This document shows positions 31,162 to 39,309 of a stretch of 41,925 bases of DNA, piece by piece. The stretch is from positions 1-41,925 of the IMG/VR virus record IMGVR_UViG_3300035523_000031. The stretch is one strand, 5' to 3'. This stretch comes from a virus. Position numbers and translations under genes: made by a program. The notes under the pieces are model-generated. The model made no database searches, had not been told where the DNA came from, and worked only from the letters and a program-made list of their open reading frames with translations. Within the stretch, counting starts at the first letter, position 1. Each line of letters opens with the position of its first letter.

Positions 31162-34100
31162 TGGCCGGTTGGCAAGACGCCCCCGAGATTGTTGCGGCCG
31201 CACCGACCGCGGTCGAGCCGCCGCCTGCCTCGTGGCAGCGCGCTCCCCTGGCAGATCAGCCGGCGCCGGACGCTGCCGCCCGCGTTGGCAGCCTGATGAA
31301 GGGCAACCTCTCCGCCCGCGGCCCGGCGCCGCAGAAGGCCACCACCTTCCTGGAAGCGCTCGAGGCCGGCCTGCAGACTTCGGTGTCTGGCCTGCTCGCG
31401 CGCGGCGCGGCGCCATCCATGCAGCCCGATCCGGACGCGCCCTGGTACAACCGCGCCGCGGCGAACGTCGGCCAGGTGACCGGCGATCTGCCGTTCATGG
31501 CCGCGGGGGGCGTGATCGGCGGCGCCGGTGGCGGCCCGGCTGCTCCCATCACCGGCGCCGGCGCTGCTTTCGCGCTTCCGGCCGGCCTACGCGCAATGCT
31601 GATGGACATGTACGGCACCGACGACCCGAGCATCAAGAGCTTCGGGGACTTCTGGAACCGGGCGAGCGGCATGATCTGGGAGACCACGAAGGGCTGGCTC
31701 ACCGGTGCGGCAACCGGCGGCGCCGGCATCGGGGCGAAGGCGTTGCTGCCGGCCGCGGCGCCCGTCGTCGCCCAGGTGGCCGCGCCAACGGCCGCCGAGC
31801 TCGCCACCATGGTCACCGTGGGCAGCGCCCTGGAGGGCCACGCGCCGGCCGCGCAGGACTTCGTCGACGCGGCGATCGTGCTGGGCGGGCTGAAGGCGGC
31901 CGGCACCGTGGCGCCGGCGCTGCGCAACATCTACGCGAGGACCGGCAAGACGCCGGCCGAGGTGGTCGCGGACGCGAAAGCCGATCCGACCATCGCGCGC
32001 GATCTTGGGATCAAGAGCGAAGCGGCCGCCGAGGCACCAGGGGGCGCGCAGGAGCCGCGCGCGGCAGCTGCCGAACCATCCGCAGGCCCCGACGCCATCC
32101 CGCGCGCCTACGCGCCCCTGGCGGCCGCCGAGCGCGCCCGCATGATCGTGCCGGGCGACAAGGCCGCCGAGGTCGCGCAGTCGCCATTCGCGGACATCCC
32201 GCAATCCCCGGGCGAGCCGGCGCTGCCGACGCACGTGAATTACAACCTGCTGAACACCACCGAAGACGCGGCTGCCGCCCTGTCCCGGCTCTCCCAGGTC
32301 TACACGCACGAAATCCAGACCCAGCGCCGCGGCACCGTGTCATGGGAGCAGACCAGCGCTGAGACCGCCAAGATGCTGTCCGACACCGTCGGCGGGATCG
32401 ACCCAGCCCTGATCATGCCGCGCGAGCCTGGCACGCCGGCCGGTGCCGCCGAACTGCTCGCCCGCAAGCAGCTGACCATTGGGGCCGCTGAGGACATGGT
32501 GCGCGCCGCCCGCGACTACCAGGCCAAGGGCGCCAGCGCCACGCCGGAAGACGCGCTGTCCTTCCATGCCGCGATCGAGCGCGCCGCGCTGGTCCAGCAG
32601 CAGTTCCTGGGCGCTCGGGCTGAAGCCGGCCGGGCCCTGAACATCCTGAAGTCGACCGCCCGCGATGCCGAGCGCGTCAAGCAGATTCAGGACGTGCTGA
32701 CGATGTACGGCACCGACATCTCCAAGCTGGGCGAGCTGGCCGGCAAGATCGGCGAGATGGACTCGGCCGCCGGCGCGCTGGCGTTCGCGCGCGACGCCGT
32801 CAAGGCCACCACCTGGGAGAAGGTAATCGAGGCATGGAAGGCTGGCATCCTGTCCGGGCCGGTCACGCACATGGCCAACGTCCTGGGCAACAGCGCCTTC
32901 ATGCTGATGCGCGCGCCCATCGATCTGGTCGCCTCCGGCATCGGCGCCATGCGCACCGGCGTCGACAAGGTCCATCCGATGGAGCCAATCGCCCGCCTGA
33001 CCGGCGCCATCGAGGGCGCGCGCGAGGGCCTGCAGATCGGTTGGCAGATCCTGAAGAGCGGCGACGATCCGCGGCTTTCCAAGAGCGAGCAGTTCCGCAA
33101 GGCCATCGGCGGCGACGTTGACTCGACGCCCACGGCGCGCATGGCCGGCGAGGTGATCCGCACTCCGTTTCGGGCCTTGTCGGCAGAGGACGCTGTCTTC
33201 AACTCGATGAACACCCGCGGCGAGCTCTACACCCGGGCCGTGCGCCAGGCCGCCGACGAGGGCCTCAATCCGCTGACCCGCGAATTCCGCGAGCGCGTCG
33301 CCTCCCTCGTGCAGAACCCGCCGACGAAGATGGCCGAAGCCGCCGAAGCCGCGGGCACGCGTTTCACGTTCAACAGCGAACTGGGCGACGCCGGCAAGGC
33401 GCTGCAGAAGTTCGTGCGCGCCTGGCACCTGGAGTTCATCGTCCCCTTCATCCGCACGCCGATCAACATCGTGAAGGAACTGGCGCGCCTCACGCCGCTG
33501 GCGCCGGCCCTGAAGGAATGGCGCGAGGACTTCGCGGCCGGCGGCGCCCGGCGCGACAAGGCGATTGCCGAATTCGCCGTCGGCTCGGCCGCCATGGCCA
33601 CGGTCTTCATGTACGCCCTGGACGGCCAGATCACCGGGGCCGGGGAGCCGGACGCCGGCAAGCGTCGCGTGCAGCAGGCCGCCGGCTGGCAGCCGTACTC
33701 GATCAAGGTAGGCGACACCTGGTACAGCTACAACCGCCTGCAGCCGATGGGCACCCTCATGGGCATGGCCGCCGACGTCGCCGAGGTGTGGGACCACCTG
33801 AACGACGAAGAGGCCGACCAGATCCCGAAGATGCTGGCCGTCGCCTTCGCCAATGCGGTCACGAACCAGACCTTCCTGCAGGGGATCACCAACCTCGTGA
33901 ACGGCATGAGCGACCCCAAACGCTTCGGCCCGAGCTTCCTGCAAAGTTTCGCCCGCTCGGCGGTCCCGAACATCGTGGGCCAGCTCACCGAGATGAACGA
34001 CCCGATCGCGCGCCAGGTGAACGGCATGATCGACGCGGTCAAGTCCCGGGTGCCCGGCCTGCGCCAGGACCTGCTGCCCAAGCGCGACGTCTTCGGCGAG

Positions 34101-34514
34101 CCGGTCGCCAGCACCGAGCGCCTGGGCGGGATCTCGCCGGTGACCGTCAGCGCCGAGAGCGACGACAAGGTGCGCCAGGAGGCCGCCCGCCTGAACATCA
34201 GCGCCGGCGCCGCGCCGAAGAAGACCCACGTCGGCCGCGGCTCCGGGAAGTTCGGCGACGTCGAGCTCACCCCGGAACAGCGCGACATCTTCACCGACAA
34301 GGCCGGGCACCTCGCGCACGACGTGCTCACCCAACTGGTCAACAGCCCGAACTGGGACCCGATGCCGGATCTGGCGAAGAAGCGGGCGTTCGCCAAGGTA
34401 TTCCTGCAGGCGCACCGCGCGGGCGCCGCGGCCGCGCTGCCGCCAGACCTGCGCGCCGGCATTGCCCAAGAGATCACCCAGAAGATCGAAGCAGAACTAG
34501 CCCCCGAAGAGTAG
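31161..34514 (+). CDS. Large internal virion (ejection) protein, gp16-like
   Basis: The 1117-residue protein is the largest in the genome. Hydrophobic glycine/alanine-rich stretches occur near residues 115-150 and 175-260, the middle is helical, and around 555-790 are segments likely to touch membranes (SGPVTHMANVLGNSAFMLMRAPI, HLEFIVPFIRTPINIVKEL). It ends with a charged helix. Size, place and composition fit the inner protein of the podoviral ejection set, which spans the inner membrane and helps draw DNA in. ATGA-type overlap upstream. Confidence 0.8.
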   Translation: MAGWQDAPEIVAAAPTAVEPPPASWQRAPLADQPAPDAAARVGSLMKGNLSARGPAPQKATTFLEALEAGLQTSVSGLLARGAAPSMQPDPDAPWYNRAAANVGQVTGDLPFMAAGGVIGGAGGGPAAPITGAGAAFALPAGLRAMLMDMYGTDDPSIKSFGDFWNRASGMIWETTKGWLTGAATGGAGIGAKALLPAAAPVVAQVAAPTAAELATMVTVGSALEGHAPAAQDFVDAAIVLGGLKAAGTVAPALRNIYARTGKTPAEVVADAKADPTIARDLGIKSEAAAEAPGGAQEPRAAAAEPSAGPDAIPRAYAPLAAAERARMIVPGDKAAEVAQSPFADIPQSPGEPALPTHVNYNLLNTTEDAAAALSRLSQVYTHEIQTQRRGTVSWEQTSAETAKMLSDTVGGIDPALIMPREPGTPAGAAELLARKQLTIGAAEDMVRAARDYQAKGASATPEDALSFHAAIERAALVQQQFLGARAEAGRALNILKSTARDAERVKQIQDVLTMYGTDISKLGELAGKIGEMDSAAGALAFARDAVKATTWEKVIEAWKAGILSGPVTHMANVLGNSAFMLMRAPIDLVASGIGAMRTGVDKVHPMEPIARLTGAIEGAREGLQIGWQILKSGDDPRLSKSEQFRKAIGGDVDSTPTARMAGEVIRTPFRALSAEDAVFNSMNTRGELYTRAVRQAADEGLNPLTREFRERVASLVQNPPTKMAEAAEAAGTRFTFNSELGDAGKALQKFVRAWHLEFIVPFIRTPINIVKELARLTPLAPALKEWREDFAAGGARRDKAIAEFAVGSAAMATVFMYALDGQITGAGEPDAGKRRVQQAAGWQPYSIKVGDTWYSYNRLQPMGTLMGMAADVAEVWDHLNDEEADQIPKMLAVAFANAVTNQTFLQGITNLVNGMSDPKRFGPSFLQSFARSAVPNIVGQLTEMNDPIARQVNGMIDAVKSRVPGLRQDLLPKRDVFGEPVASTERLGGISPVTVSAESDDKVRQEAARLNISAGAAPKKTHVGRGSGKFGDVELTPEQRDIFTDKAGHLAHDVLTQLVNSPNWDPMPDLAKKRAFAKVFLQAHRAGAAAALPPDLRAGIAQEITQKIEAELAPEE

Positions 34515-34636
34515 GGCGAATAAAATTCGGACACCGGGCCAGCCTCAGAAGGACCCGGGCACTTGCGACATAGCGACTGAACGAGGCGCGAGCACACGCG
34601 CACGTCGGCCGCCCCGATTGAATCGAGGGTCGCAAG

Positions 34637-36709
34637 ATGACTGTCAGCTCCACGACCGCACGCGTCGCGTACACCGGAGACGGTGCGACGACCGTCTTTG
34701 CCGTCCCGTACCCATTCCTGGCAAATAGCGATGTCGCCGTGTACATCGACGACGTGAAGCAGGGAGGGGGATTCACGACGAGCGGAGCTGGCGGCACATC
34801 GGGAACCGTGACGTTCGTCACGGCGCCGGCGAACTTGTCCAGCGTCGTGATCTTGCGCGAAATGCCATACACCCAGCCGACGGTGCTCGCACCGAACGGC
34901 CCTTTCCCCGCCAAGAGCGTCGAAAAGATGGCCGATCGCATGATGCTGGGGCTGCAGCAATTCCTGGATCAGATCGGGCGCACGCTGAAGTTCCCCATCT
35001 CGGACGGCTCCCCCGCGGCCGACACGATCCCCGCCAGGTCGGCTCGCCTGGGCAAGTATCTTGCCTTCGACGCGGGAGGCGACCCGGTCGCGTCCATCGG
35101 CACCGGTGCTGACGTTGGACTGCGCACCGACCTCGCCGCATCTTCTGGCTCCTCTTTGCTCGGCTGGATCCGCAGCGCCGTCGGCGCGGTCGCGCGCGCG
35201 CTGTCCGACATCCTGCGTGATCGTGTCAGCGTCTTCGACTTCATGTCACCAGCGCAGAAGGCCGACGTGCGCGCCGGCGGGGTCGGGCTGGTGGACGTGA
35301 CAGCCGCCGTGCAGGCAGCAATCAAGCACGCGAAGACATTCTCTGGAACCCAGACCGAGGTCACACTGGAATGGCCGGCCGGCGGCTACAACATCACGAG
35401 CCTGAACCTGGTGGGGGCGAGCCGGATCGAGATGAGGGCGCTGGGCAACGTCAACATCTACGGCACTTCGGTGGGCGGCACGTCGATCCTCGACTATGAC
35501 GGGGGCACGATCACCCCGACGTACAGCCCGATCTGGAGCGGGAACTTCGCGGTGCAATGCGCCGCTGGTGCGTCCTACCAGTACGGAGTGAAATTCTCCT
35601 TCCTCACGGGGGCTCGCATCGACATGAGCGTCAGCGGGCCATTCTCGGTCAACACCATCTTCATCAATTACTGCTGGGACAACGAGTTCAAGCTGACGGC
35701 CGGCAACAGCAGCGGCCTGGCAATCCCGACCGTCGCGTGCGGCAGCAACAACGTCAACCGCAACAACTTCAACATGCGCACGACGGGCGCTGCGGACCTG
35801 TCCATCGCCAGCATCGGCTTCCAGGTGGCCGGCTATGCAAACGAGATCCGCGGTGACTTCAGCTCGAGCCAGATCGGGCTGAACCTGTACGCCTGCACCG
35901 GCTGCACGTTCGTCTCGCCGTATTTCGAAGTCAACACGAAGTCGGTCGCCACGCAACTCAACCCGCAGGGCAACGTGTTCCTGGGCGGCCTGTATCAGCC
36001 CAGCACGAACGGCTGCGCGTTCGACCTTTCCTCGAGCTACAACACGACGATCATCAGCCCGCGCATTCGCGGCGATGTGGGCGTCAACCGCACCGCCTTC
36101 GTGCTGGGTGGGGGCGCCTGCTACGGGCTGGAAGTGCTCACGCCGATGATCGACGCCGCGACGATCGATACGATCTACACCGGGACGTGGCGCGGCCCCG
36201 GCAACTTCGCGAAGGACTTCAAGGTGCTGGGGGCGCAGTGGCTGTCGTTCCCCACCGCGCAGGTCCAGTCCTCCGACGCGAACACGCTGGACGATTATGA
36301 AGAGGGCACCTGGACGCCGGTACTGACGGCGAGCACGCCCGGCGACCTGGCTGTCACATACGGCACCCAGCTGGGGACCTACACCAAGATCGGGCGCAAG
36401 GTCACCGTGACCTTTTCGATCAACACATCCTCGTTCACCTGGACCACCGCTGTCGGCAACGTGCAGATCACTGGCCTGCCGTACACGTCCGACATTACCT
36501 ACGGTCTGGCCGTCGGCACTGTGATGTACACCGGCGTCACGCTGGGCGGCTACACGCAGATCAATTCGGTCGTGAACCAGAACAAAAACTGGATCGAATT
36601 GTGGGCGTCCAACACTGCAGCGGTGATGTACATCCTCCACGTCAGCAATCTCCCATCTGGCGGCACCGTGCAACTGTACGGCGTCATCAGCTACAACGCC
36701 CCCACCTGA
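34637..36709 (+). CDS. Tail fibre/tailspike with T7-type N-terminus and pectate-lyase-like helix
   Basis: The 690-residue protein has a T7 tail-fibre N-terminal domain (1-130: TVSSTTARVAYTGDGATTVFAVPYPFL, ILREMPYTQPTV) that attaches to the tail. A pectate-lyase-superfamily start (RVSVFDFMSPAQKADV, then DVTAAVQAAIKHAK) begins near residue 195. A beta-helix with many Asn/Ser/Thr runs to about 540, and a C-terminal NTLDDYEEGTWTPVL domain follows. It would bind and perhaps degrade surface polysaccharide. The 122 bp before it hold no gene and no clear promoter. Confidence 0.87.
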   Translation: MTVSSTTARVAYTGDGATTVFAVPYPFLANSDVAVYIDDVKQGGGFTTSGAGGTSGTVTFVTAPANLSSVVILREMPYTQPTVLAPNGPFPAKSVEKMADRMMLGLQQFLDQIGRTLKFPISDGSPAADTIPARSARLGKYLAFDAGGDPVASIGTGADVGLRTDLAASSGSSLLGWIRSAVGAVARALSDILRDRVSVFDFMSPAQKADVRAGGVGLVDVTAAVQAAIKHAKTFSGTQTEVTLEWPAGGYNITSLNLVGASRIEMRALGNVNIYGTSVGGTSILDYDGGTITPTYSPIWSGNFAVQCAAGASYQYGVKFSFLTGARIDMSVSGPFSVNTIFINYCWDNEFKLTAGNSSGLAIPTVACGSNNVNRNNFNMRTTGAADLSIASIGFQVAGYANEIRGDFSSSQIGLNLYACTGCTFVSPYFEVNTKSVATQLNPQGNVFLGGLYQPSTNGCAFDLSSSYNTTIISPRIRGDVGVNRTAFVLGGGACYGLEVLTPMIDAATIDTIYTGTWRGPGNFAKDFKVLGAQWLSFPTAQVQSSDANTLDDYEEGTWTPVLTASTPGDLAVTYGTQLGTYTKIGRKVTVTFSINTSSFTWTTAVGNVQITGLPYTSDITYGLAVGTVMYTGVTLGGYTQINSVVNQNKNWIELWASNTAAVMYILHVSNLPSGGTVQLYGVISYNAPT

Positions 36710-36735
36710 AAACAGCGGCCGAAGGAGCCTAGATC

Positions 36736-36978
36736 ATGCTCACTGAAAAGACACTCATCGACCAGATCCTTGTCGCCGATCTCGGCGTCGTCACGGTGCG
36801 CCAGTCGCGCGTCATCGAAAGCGATGGCGTGGAGGTGGCGCGGGTGGTCCACCGCACGTCCCTCATGCCGGGGCAAGACGTCAGCGCCCAGCCGGCGAAC
36901 GTGCAGTCCATCTGCGCGGCGGCATGGACGCCGGCCGTCATCGCTGCCCATAAGGCAGCGCAGGCGCACCAGCAATAG
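36736..36978 (+). CDS. Small protein after tail fibre, possible fibre accessory
   Basis: The 80-residue protein has a strand-rich core (KTLIDQILVADLGVVTVRQSRVIESDGVEVARVVHR) and a helical Ala-rich end. Small genes after fibre genes are often fibre chaperones or cap proteins, and this fold recurs at that position in related phages. Function unproven. Confidence 0.65.
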   Translation: MLTEKTLIDQILVADLGVVTVRQSRVIESDGVEVARVVHRTSLMPGQDVSAQPANVQSICAAAWTPAVIAAHKAAQAHQQ

Positions 36979-36987
36979 GGTGCGCCG

Positions 36988-37374
36988 ATGGACCGCATCG
37001 TTCTTCAACTGCTGCTATCAATGTATCTCCTGATGCCGATGGCGGCGTCGGCGCAGACCATCGCAAAGAACCCGCTGGACTACCCGCTGAAACAGTACGC
37101 GCTGATCATCGGCATCGCCGTGGCCGGGGGATTCGCTTCCTGGTACGCGAAGGTGCGAAAGGGTGAGCTGCCAGGCTGGAGCATCCACCACCTGATCGGC
37201 GAGCTGGCCACCAGCGCGTTTGCGGGCATGCTGTGCTTCTGGATATGCGAGTGGATGGGCGCCCCATCGCTGCTGACGGCCACGCTGGCCGGGATCGCCG
37301 GCCACATGGGCACGAACGCAATCACGCTGGTCGAGCAGTGGGCGGCCCAGCGCGCACAGAAGGCCCTCGGATGA
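36988..37374 (+). CDS. Holin-like membrane protein
   Basis: The 128-residue protein has an N-terminal hydrophobic stretch like a signal sequence (VLQLLLSMYLLMPMAASAQ), then three more hydrophobic segments (ALIIGIAVAGGFASWYA, ATSAFAGMLCFWICEW, LLTATLAGIAGHMGTNAI). It resembles LydA-type holins and directly precedes the lytic enzyme gene, with which it overlaps (ATGA). It would make inner-membrane holes at lysis. The N-terminal segment may be cleaved or may act as a signal-arrest anchor. Confidence 0.82.
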   Translation: MDRIVLQLLLSMYLLMPMAASAQTIAKNPLDYPLKQYALIIGIAVAGGFASWYAKVRKGELPGWSIHHLIGELATSAFAGMLCFWICEWMGAPSLLTATLAGIAGHMGTNAITLVEQWAAQRAQKALG

Positions 37375-37892
37375 TCCTGCTCGACACCATCCTGCACGAA
37401 GCCATCGGCCCGGCCATGGCGCTCCTGCCGGCGCGCATGGAGTCGCGCGAGGCCCGCGTCGAGCTGCTCGCCATCGGGCTGCAGGAAAGCCGCTTCCAGT
37501 ACCGCGCGCAGAAGACCAGCGACCCGTACACGAGGGGCCCGGCCCGCGGCTTCTGGCAGATGGAGCGCGCCGGCGGCGTGCGCGGCGTGATGACGCACCC
37601 CAAGAGCGCCGACCTGGCGCGCTGGGTGTGCACTGAGCGCGGCGTGAGCTTCGACGATGTGCTGGTGCACGCCCGCCTGGAATTCGACGACGTGCTGGCC
37701 GCGGCATTCGCGCGGCTGCTGCTGTGGACCGACCCCAAGCCGCTGCCGGCCCTGAGCGCTCCGGCGTCCGAGGGGTGGGCCTACTACCTGCGCAACTGGC
37801 GACCCGGCAAGCCACACCCCGAAACCTGGGACGCCTACCACGAGCAGGCCGTCGCCCAGATCCTCACCCCTGAAGAAAGGCCTCAGCCATGA
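37371..37892 (+). CDS. Endolysin, lysozyme/transglycosylase-like
   Basis: The 173-residue protein has a catalytic-looking Glu39 in AIGLQESRFQYR and a following GPARGFWQME (56-65), the usual layout of transglycosylase-type lysozymes, then a helical C-terminal domain. No signal peptide, so it should wait in the cytosol for the holin. ATGA overlap with the holin gene. The exact cleavage chemistry cannot be told from sequence alone. Confidence 0.83.
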   Translation: MILLDTILHEAIGPAMALLPARMESREARVELLAIGLQESRFQYRAQKTSDPYTRGPARGFWQMERAGGVRGVMTHPKSADLARWVCTERGVSFDDVLVHARLEFDDVLAAAFARLLLWTDPKPLPALSAPASEGWAYYLRNWRPGKPHPETWDAYHEQAVAQILTPEERPQP

Positions 37893-38227
37893 AAACCGCC
37901 ATGATGATCATCCTGACCGCGCTGGCCCTGGCCGGCTGCGCATCCCTCACCGACGCCGGGCACAGCGCTTACAGCATGGAGCCCACCGCGGAGGGCGGCT
38001 GCAAGTTCAACGCGACCGACGGCAAGGAATATTCGGGCCGGAGCATCATCGCGCAGTCGACGAAGGATGGCTGTGCCGTCATGGTGCAGGAGGGCGCTTC
38101 GACCGCGTTCCAGGGACAAGCCATCGCCGGCAAGGCGCTGAGCGTGCTGCCGTCGTTCGCGCCGATCCTGCTGCCCCCGGGCCCGGCCTCGGTCGTGACG
38201 CAACCGGCGCAAGGACCGAAGCTGTGA
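37889..38227 (+). CDS. Lipoprotein of the lysis cassette
   Basis: The 112-residue protein has a lipoprotein signal (MIILTALALAGC, lipidation Cys17) and a strand-rich mature part with two more cysteines (GGCKFNATDG, DGCAVMVQEG), then a Pro-rich end. The place suggests an outer-membrane spanin (Rz1 role), but no Rz partner with a coiled coil overlaps it, so this is not a standard spanin pair. Overlaps endolysin and the next mini-ORF by four bases each. Confidence 0.75.
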   Translation: MKTAMMIILTALALAGCASLTDAGHSAYSMEPTAEGGCKFNATDGKEYSGRSIIAQSTKDGCAVMVQEGASTAFQGQAIAGKALSVLPSFAPILLPPGPASVVTQPAQGPKL

Positions 38228-38283
38228 TCCTGGTCGCGAACGCCGCCTGGCTTGCGTGGCTTGCGTGGTGGACCGGTCTGTGA
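38224..38283 (+). CDS. 19-residue hydrophobic Trp-rich mini-ORF
   Basis: VILVANAAWLAWLAWWTGL, GTG start and TGA stop, with GTGA four-base overlaps to the lipoprotein gene before and the DUF1353 gene after. Without this ORF the two genes would be about 52 bp apart, so it either encodes a membrane peptide or carries ribosomes across by coupled reinitiation. Four Trp and no charge are unusual. Too short for homology; translation is unproven. Confidence 0.45.
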   Translation: MILVANAAWLAWLAWWTGL

Positions 38284-38723
38284 GCATCACCCTCGCGCCG
38301 CACTTCGAGGTGCCGTTCGTGCCGGTCGTGAAGACCCAGGAGCTGCCTGCGCCGCTGTGGAAGCTGCTGGCTCGGCTGCGCTTCTACTCCTGCGTGGTCA
38401 ACGACTGGGTCGAGGCGCCCGAAGGGTTCCTCAGCGACGGTTGCAGCATCCCGCGCCTGCCGCTGATCTTCCTGCTGGCCGGCGGCAAGGCGAACGAGGC
38501 CGGCTACATCCACGACGCGCTCTACACCAGCCGCAAGTATGACCGCGAGACCTGCGATCGCATCCTGCGCGAGATGGTGATCGCGATGGGCTATGACGAG
38601 CAGCTGGCCGACGAGTTCTACCTGGGCGTGCGCATCGGCGGCGCCTCACATTGGGACCTGCCCAACGTGCCGCAGCCGGATCACGTCGCCGCCGCGCTGG
38701 GCATGGCGCCAGCGGTCGCCTGA
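38280..38723 (+). CDS. DUF1353 protein
   Basis: The 147-residue protein has the DUF1353 features: a NDWVEAPEGFLSDGCSIPR segment, the GYIHDALYTSRKYDRETCDRILREMV helix with its conserved HD pair, and a GVRIGG ending. DUF1353 proteins occur in phage lysis or tail regions; the His-Asp pair suggests metal binding, but activity is unknown. GTG start overlapping the mini-ORF stop. A GTG at 38265 would also be in frame. Confidence 0.8.
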   Translation: MSITLAPHFEVPFVPVVKTQELPAPLWKLLARLRFYSCVVNDWVEAPEGFLSDGCSIPRLPLIFLLAGGKANEAGYIHDALYTSRKYDRETCDRILREMVIAMGYDEQLADEFYLGVRIGGASHWDLPNVPQPDHVAAALGMAPAVA

Positions 38724-38733
38724 AGGAAAGCAC

Positions 38734-39234
38734 ATGGCCGCACCAGGCGCACTCCAGGACACCCGCCGCGACCCACTCACGTGGCCAACGCCGACGCCTC
38801 CCAGCGCGTGGCCAGTCGGTTCGGTCTTCACATCGGTGGTTCCCACCAACCCAGCCACGTTGCTCGGTTACGGCACCTGGTCCGCCTTTGCCGCCGGCCG
38901 CGTGCTGGTGGGATTGGATGCGCTGGACCCCGACTTCGACACGGTGGGCAAGACCGCCGGCGCGAAGACCAAGCCGATCAGCGCGCACACCGGCACGGCC
39001 GTGGCTGACCATGCGGCGCACACGCATGGCGTGACTTCGAACGTCACCGGCAGCACTGCGGGCGTGACGGCCGGCGGAGCGACAGCGGTGGTGAGCAGCC
39101 TCGTGAACAACACGGTGACGTCCGCGGTCGCATCGCCCGCACTCACCCACACCGTGACACAGCCGAACGCGCACACCGATCTGAATGTCGTGCAGCCCTA
39201 TTTCGTCGTGTACTTTTGGCAGCGAACCGCGTAG
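38734..39234 (+). CDS. Tail-tip/collar-like protein with His-rich metal-binding region
   Basis: The 166-residue protein has a collar-like half (GSVFTSVVPTNPATLLGYGTWSAFAAGRVLVGLD) and then a repeated HTG/HTH/HTDL region (DHAAHTHGV, LTHTVTQPNAHTDLNVVQPYFVVYFWQRT). This matches the T4 gp10 C-terminal/short-fibre-tip family, in which His residues bind metal ions in a trimeric knob. Its place after the lysis genes suggests a late-added receptor-binding tip. AAGGAAAG site before the ATG. Confidence 0.8.
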   Translation: MAAPGALQDTRRDPLTWPTPTPPSAWPVGSVFTSVVPTNPATLLGYGTWSAFAAGRVLVGLDALDPDFDTVGKTAGAKTKPISAHTGTAVADHAAHTHGVTSNVTGSTAGVTAGGATAVVSSLVNNTVTSAVASPALTHTVTQPNAHTDLNVVQPYFVVYFWQRTA

Positions 39235-39262
39235 GAAAGTAGGCAGCTAGACACTACCCGCG

Positions 39263-39309
39263 GATGAGTCAACAATGCCGGTTTCCCCCACCGGCCTGAA
39301 GGACTCATC
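39263..39309 (+). promoter_or_regulatory. Nested inverted repeat ending at the methyltransferase start codon
   Basis: GATGAGTC (39263-39270) and GACTCATC (39302-39309) are perfect complements, and inside them CCGGT (39278-39282) pairs with ACCGG (39290-39294). The outer stem ends one base before the GTG start and the AAGGA ribosome site lies within it. It may hide the ribosome site or act as a weak terminator/anti-terminator between tip gene and methyltransferase. Function inferred. Confidence 0.6.

Noticed and set aside
28873-31416. Long minus-strand open frame of 847 codons
   Set aside because: Shadow of the lysozyme-domain ejection protein, whose motifs and coupled starts are clear on the plus strand.
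32340-34469. Long minus-strand open frame of 709 codons
   Set aside because: Shadow of the large ejection protein; no ribosome site or operon context on that strand.
34637-39234. BPP-1-like diversity-generating retroelement
   Set aside because: The virion genes look BPP-1-like, but no reverse transcriptase frame, template repeat or variable repeat was seen after the fibre or tip genes.
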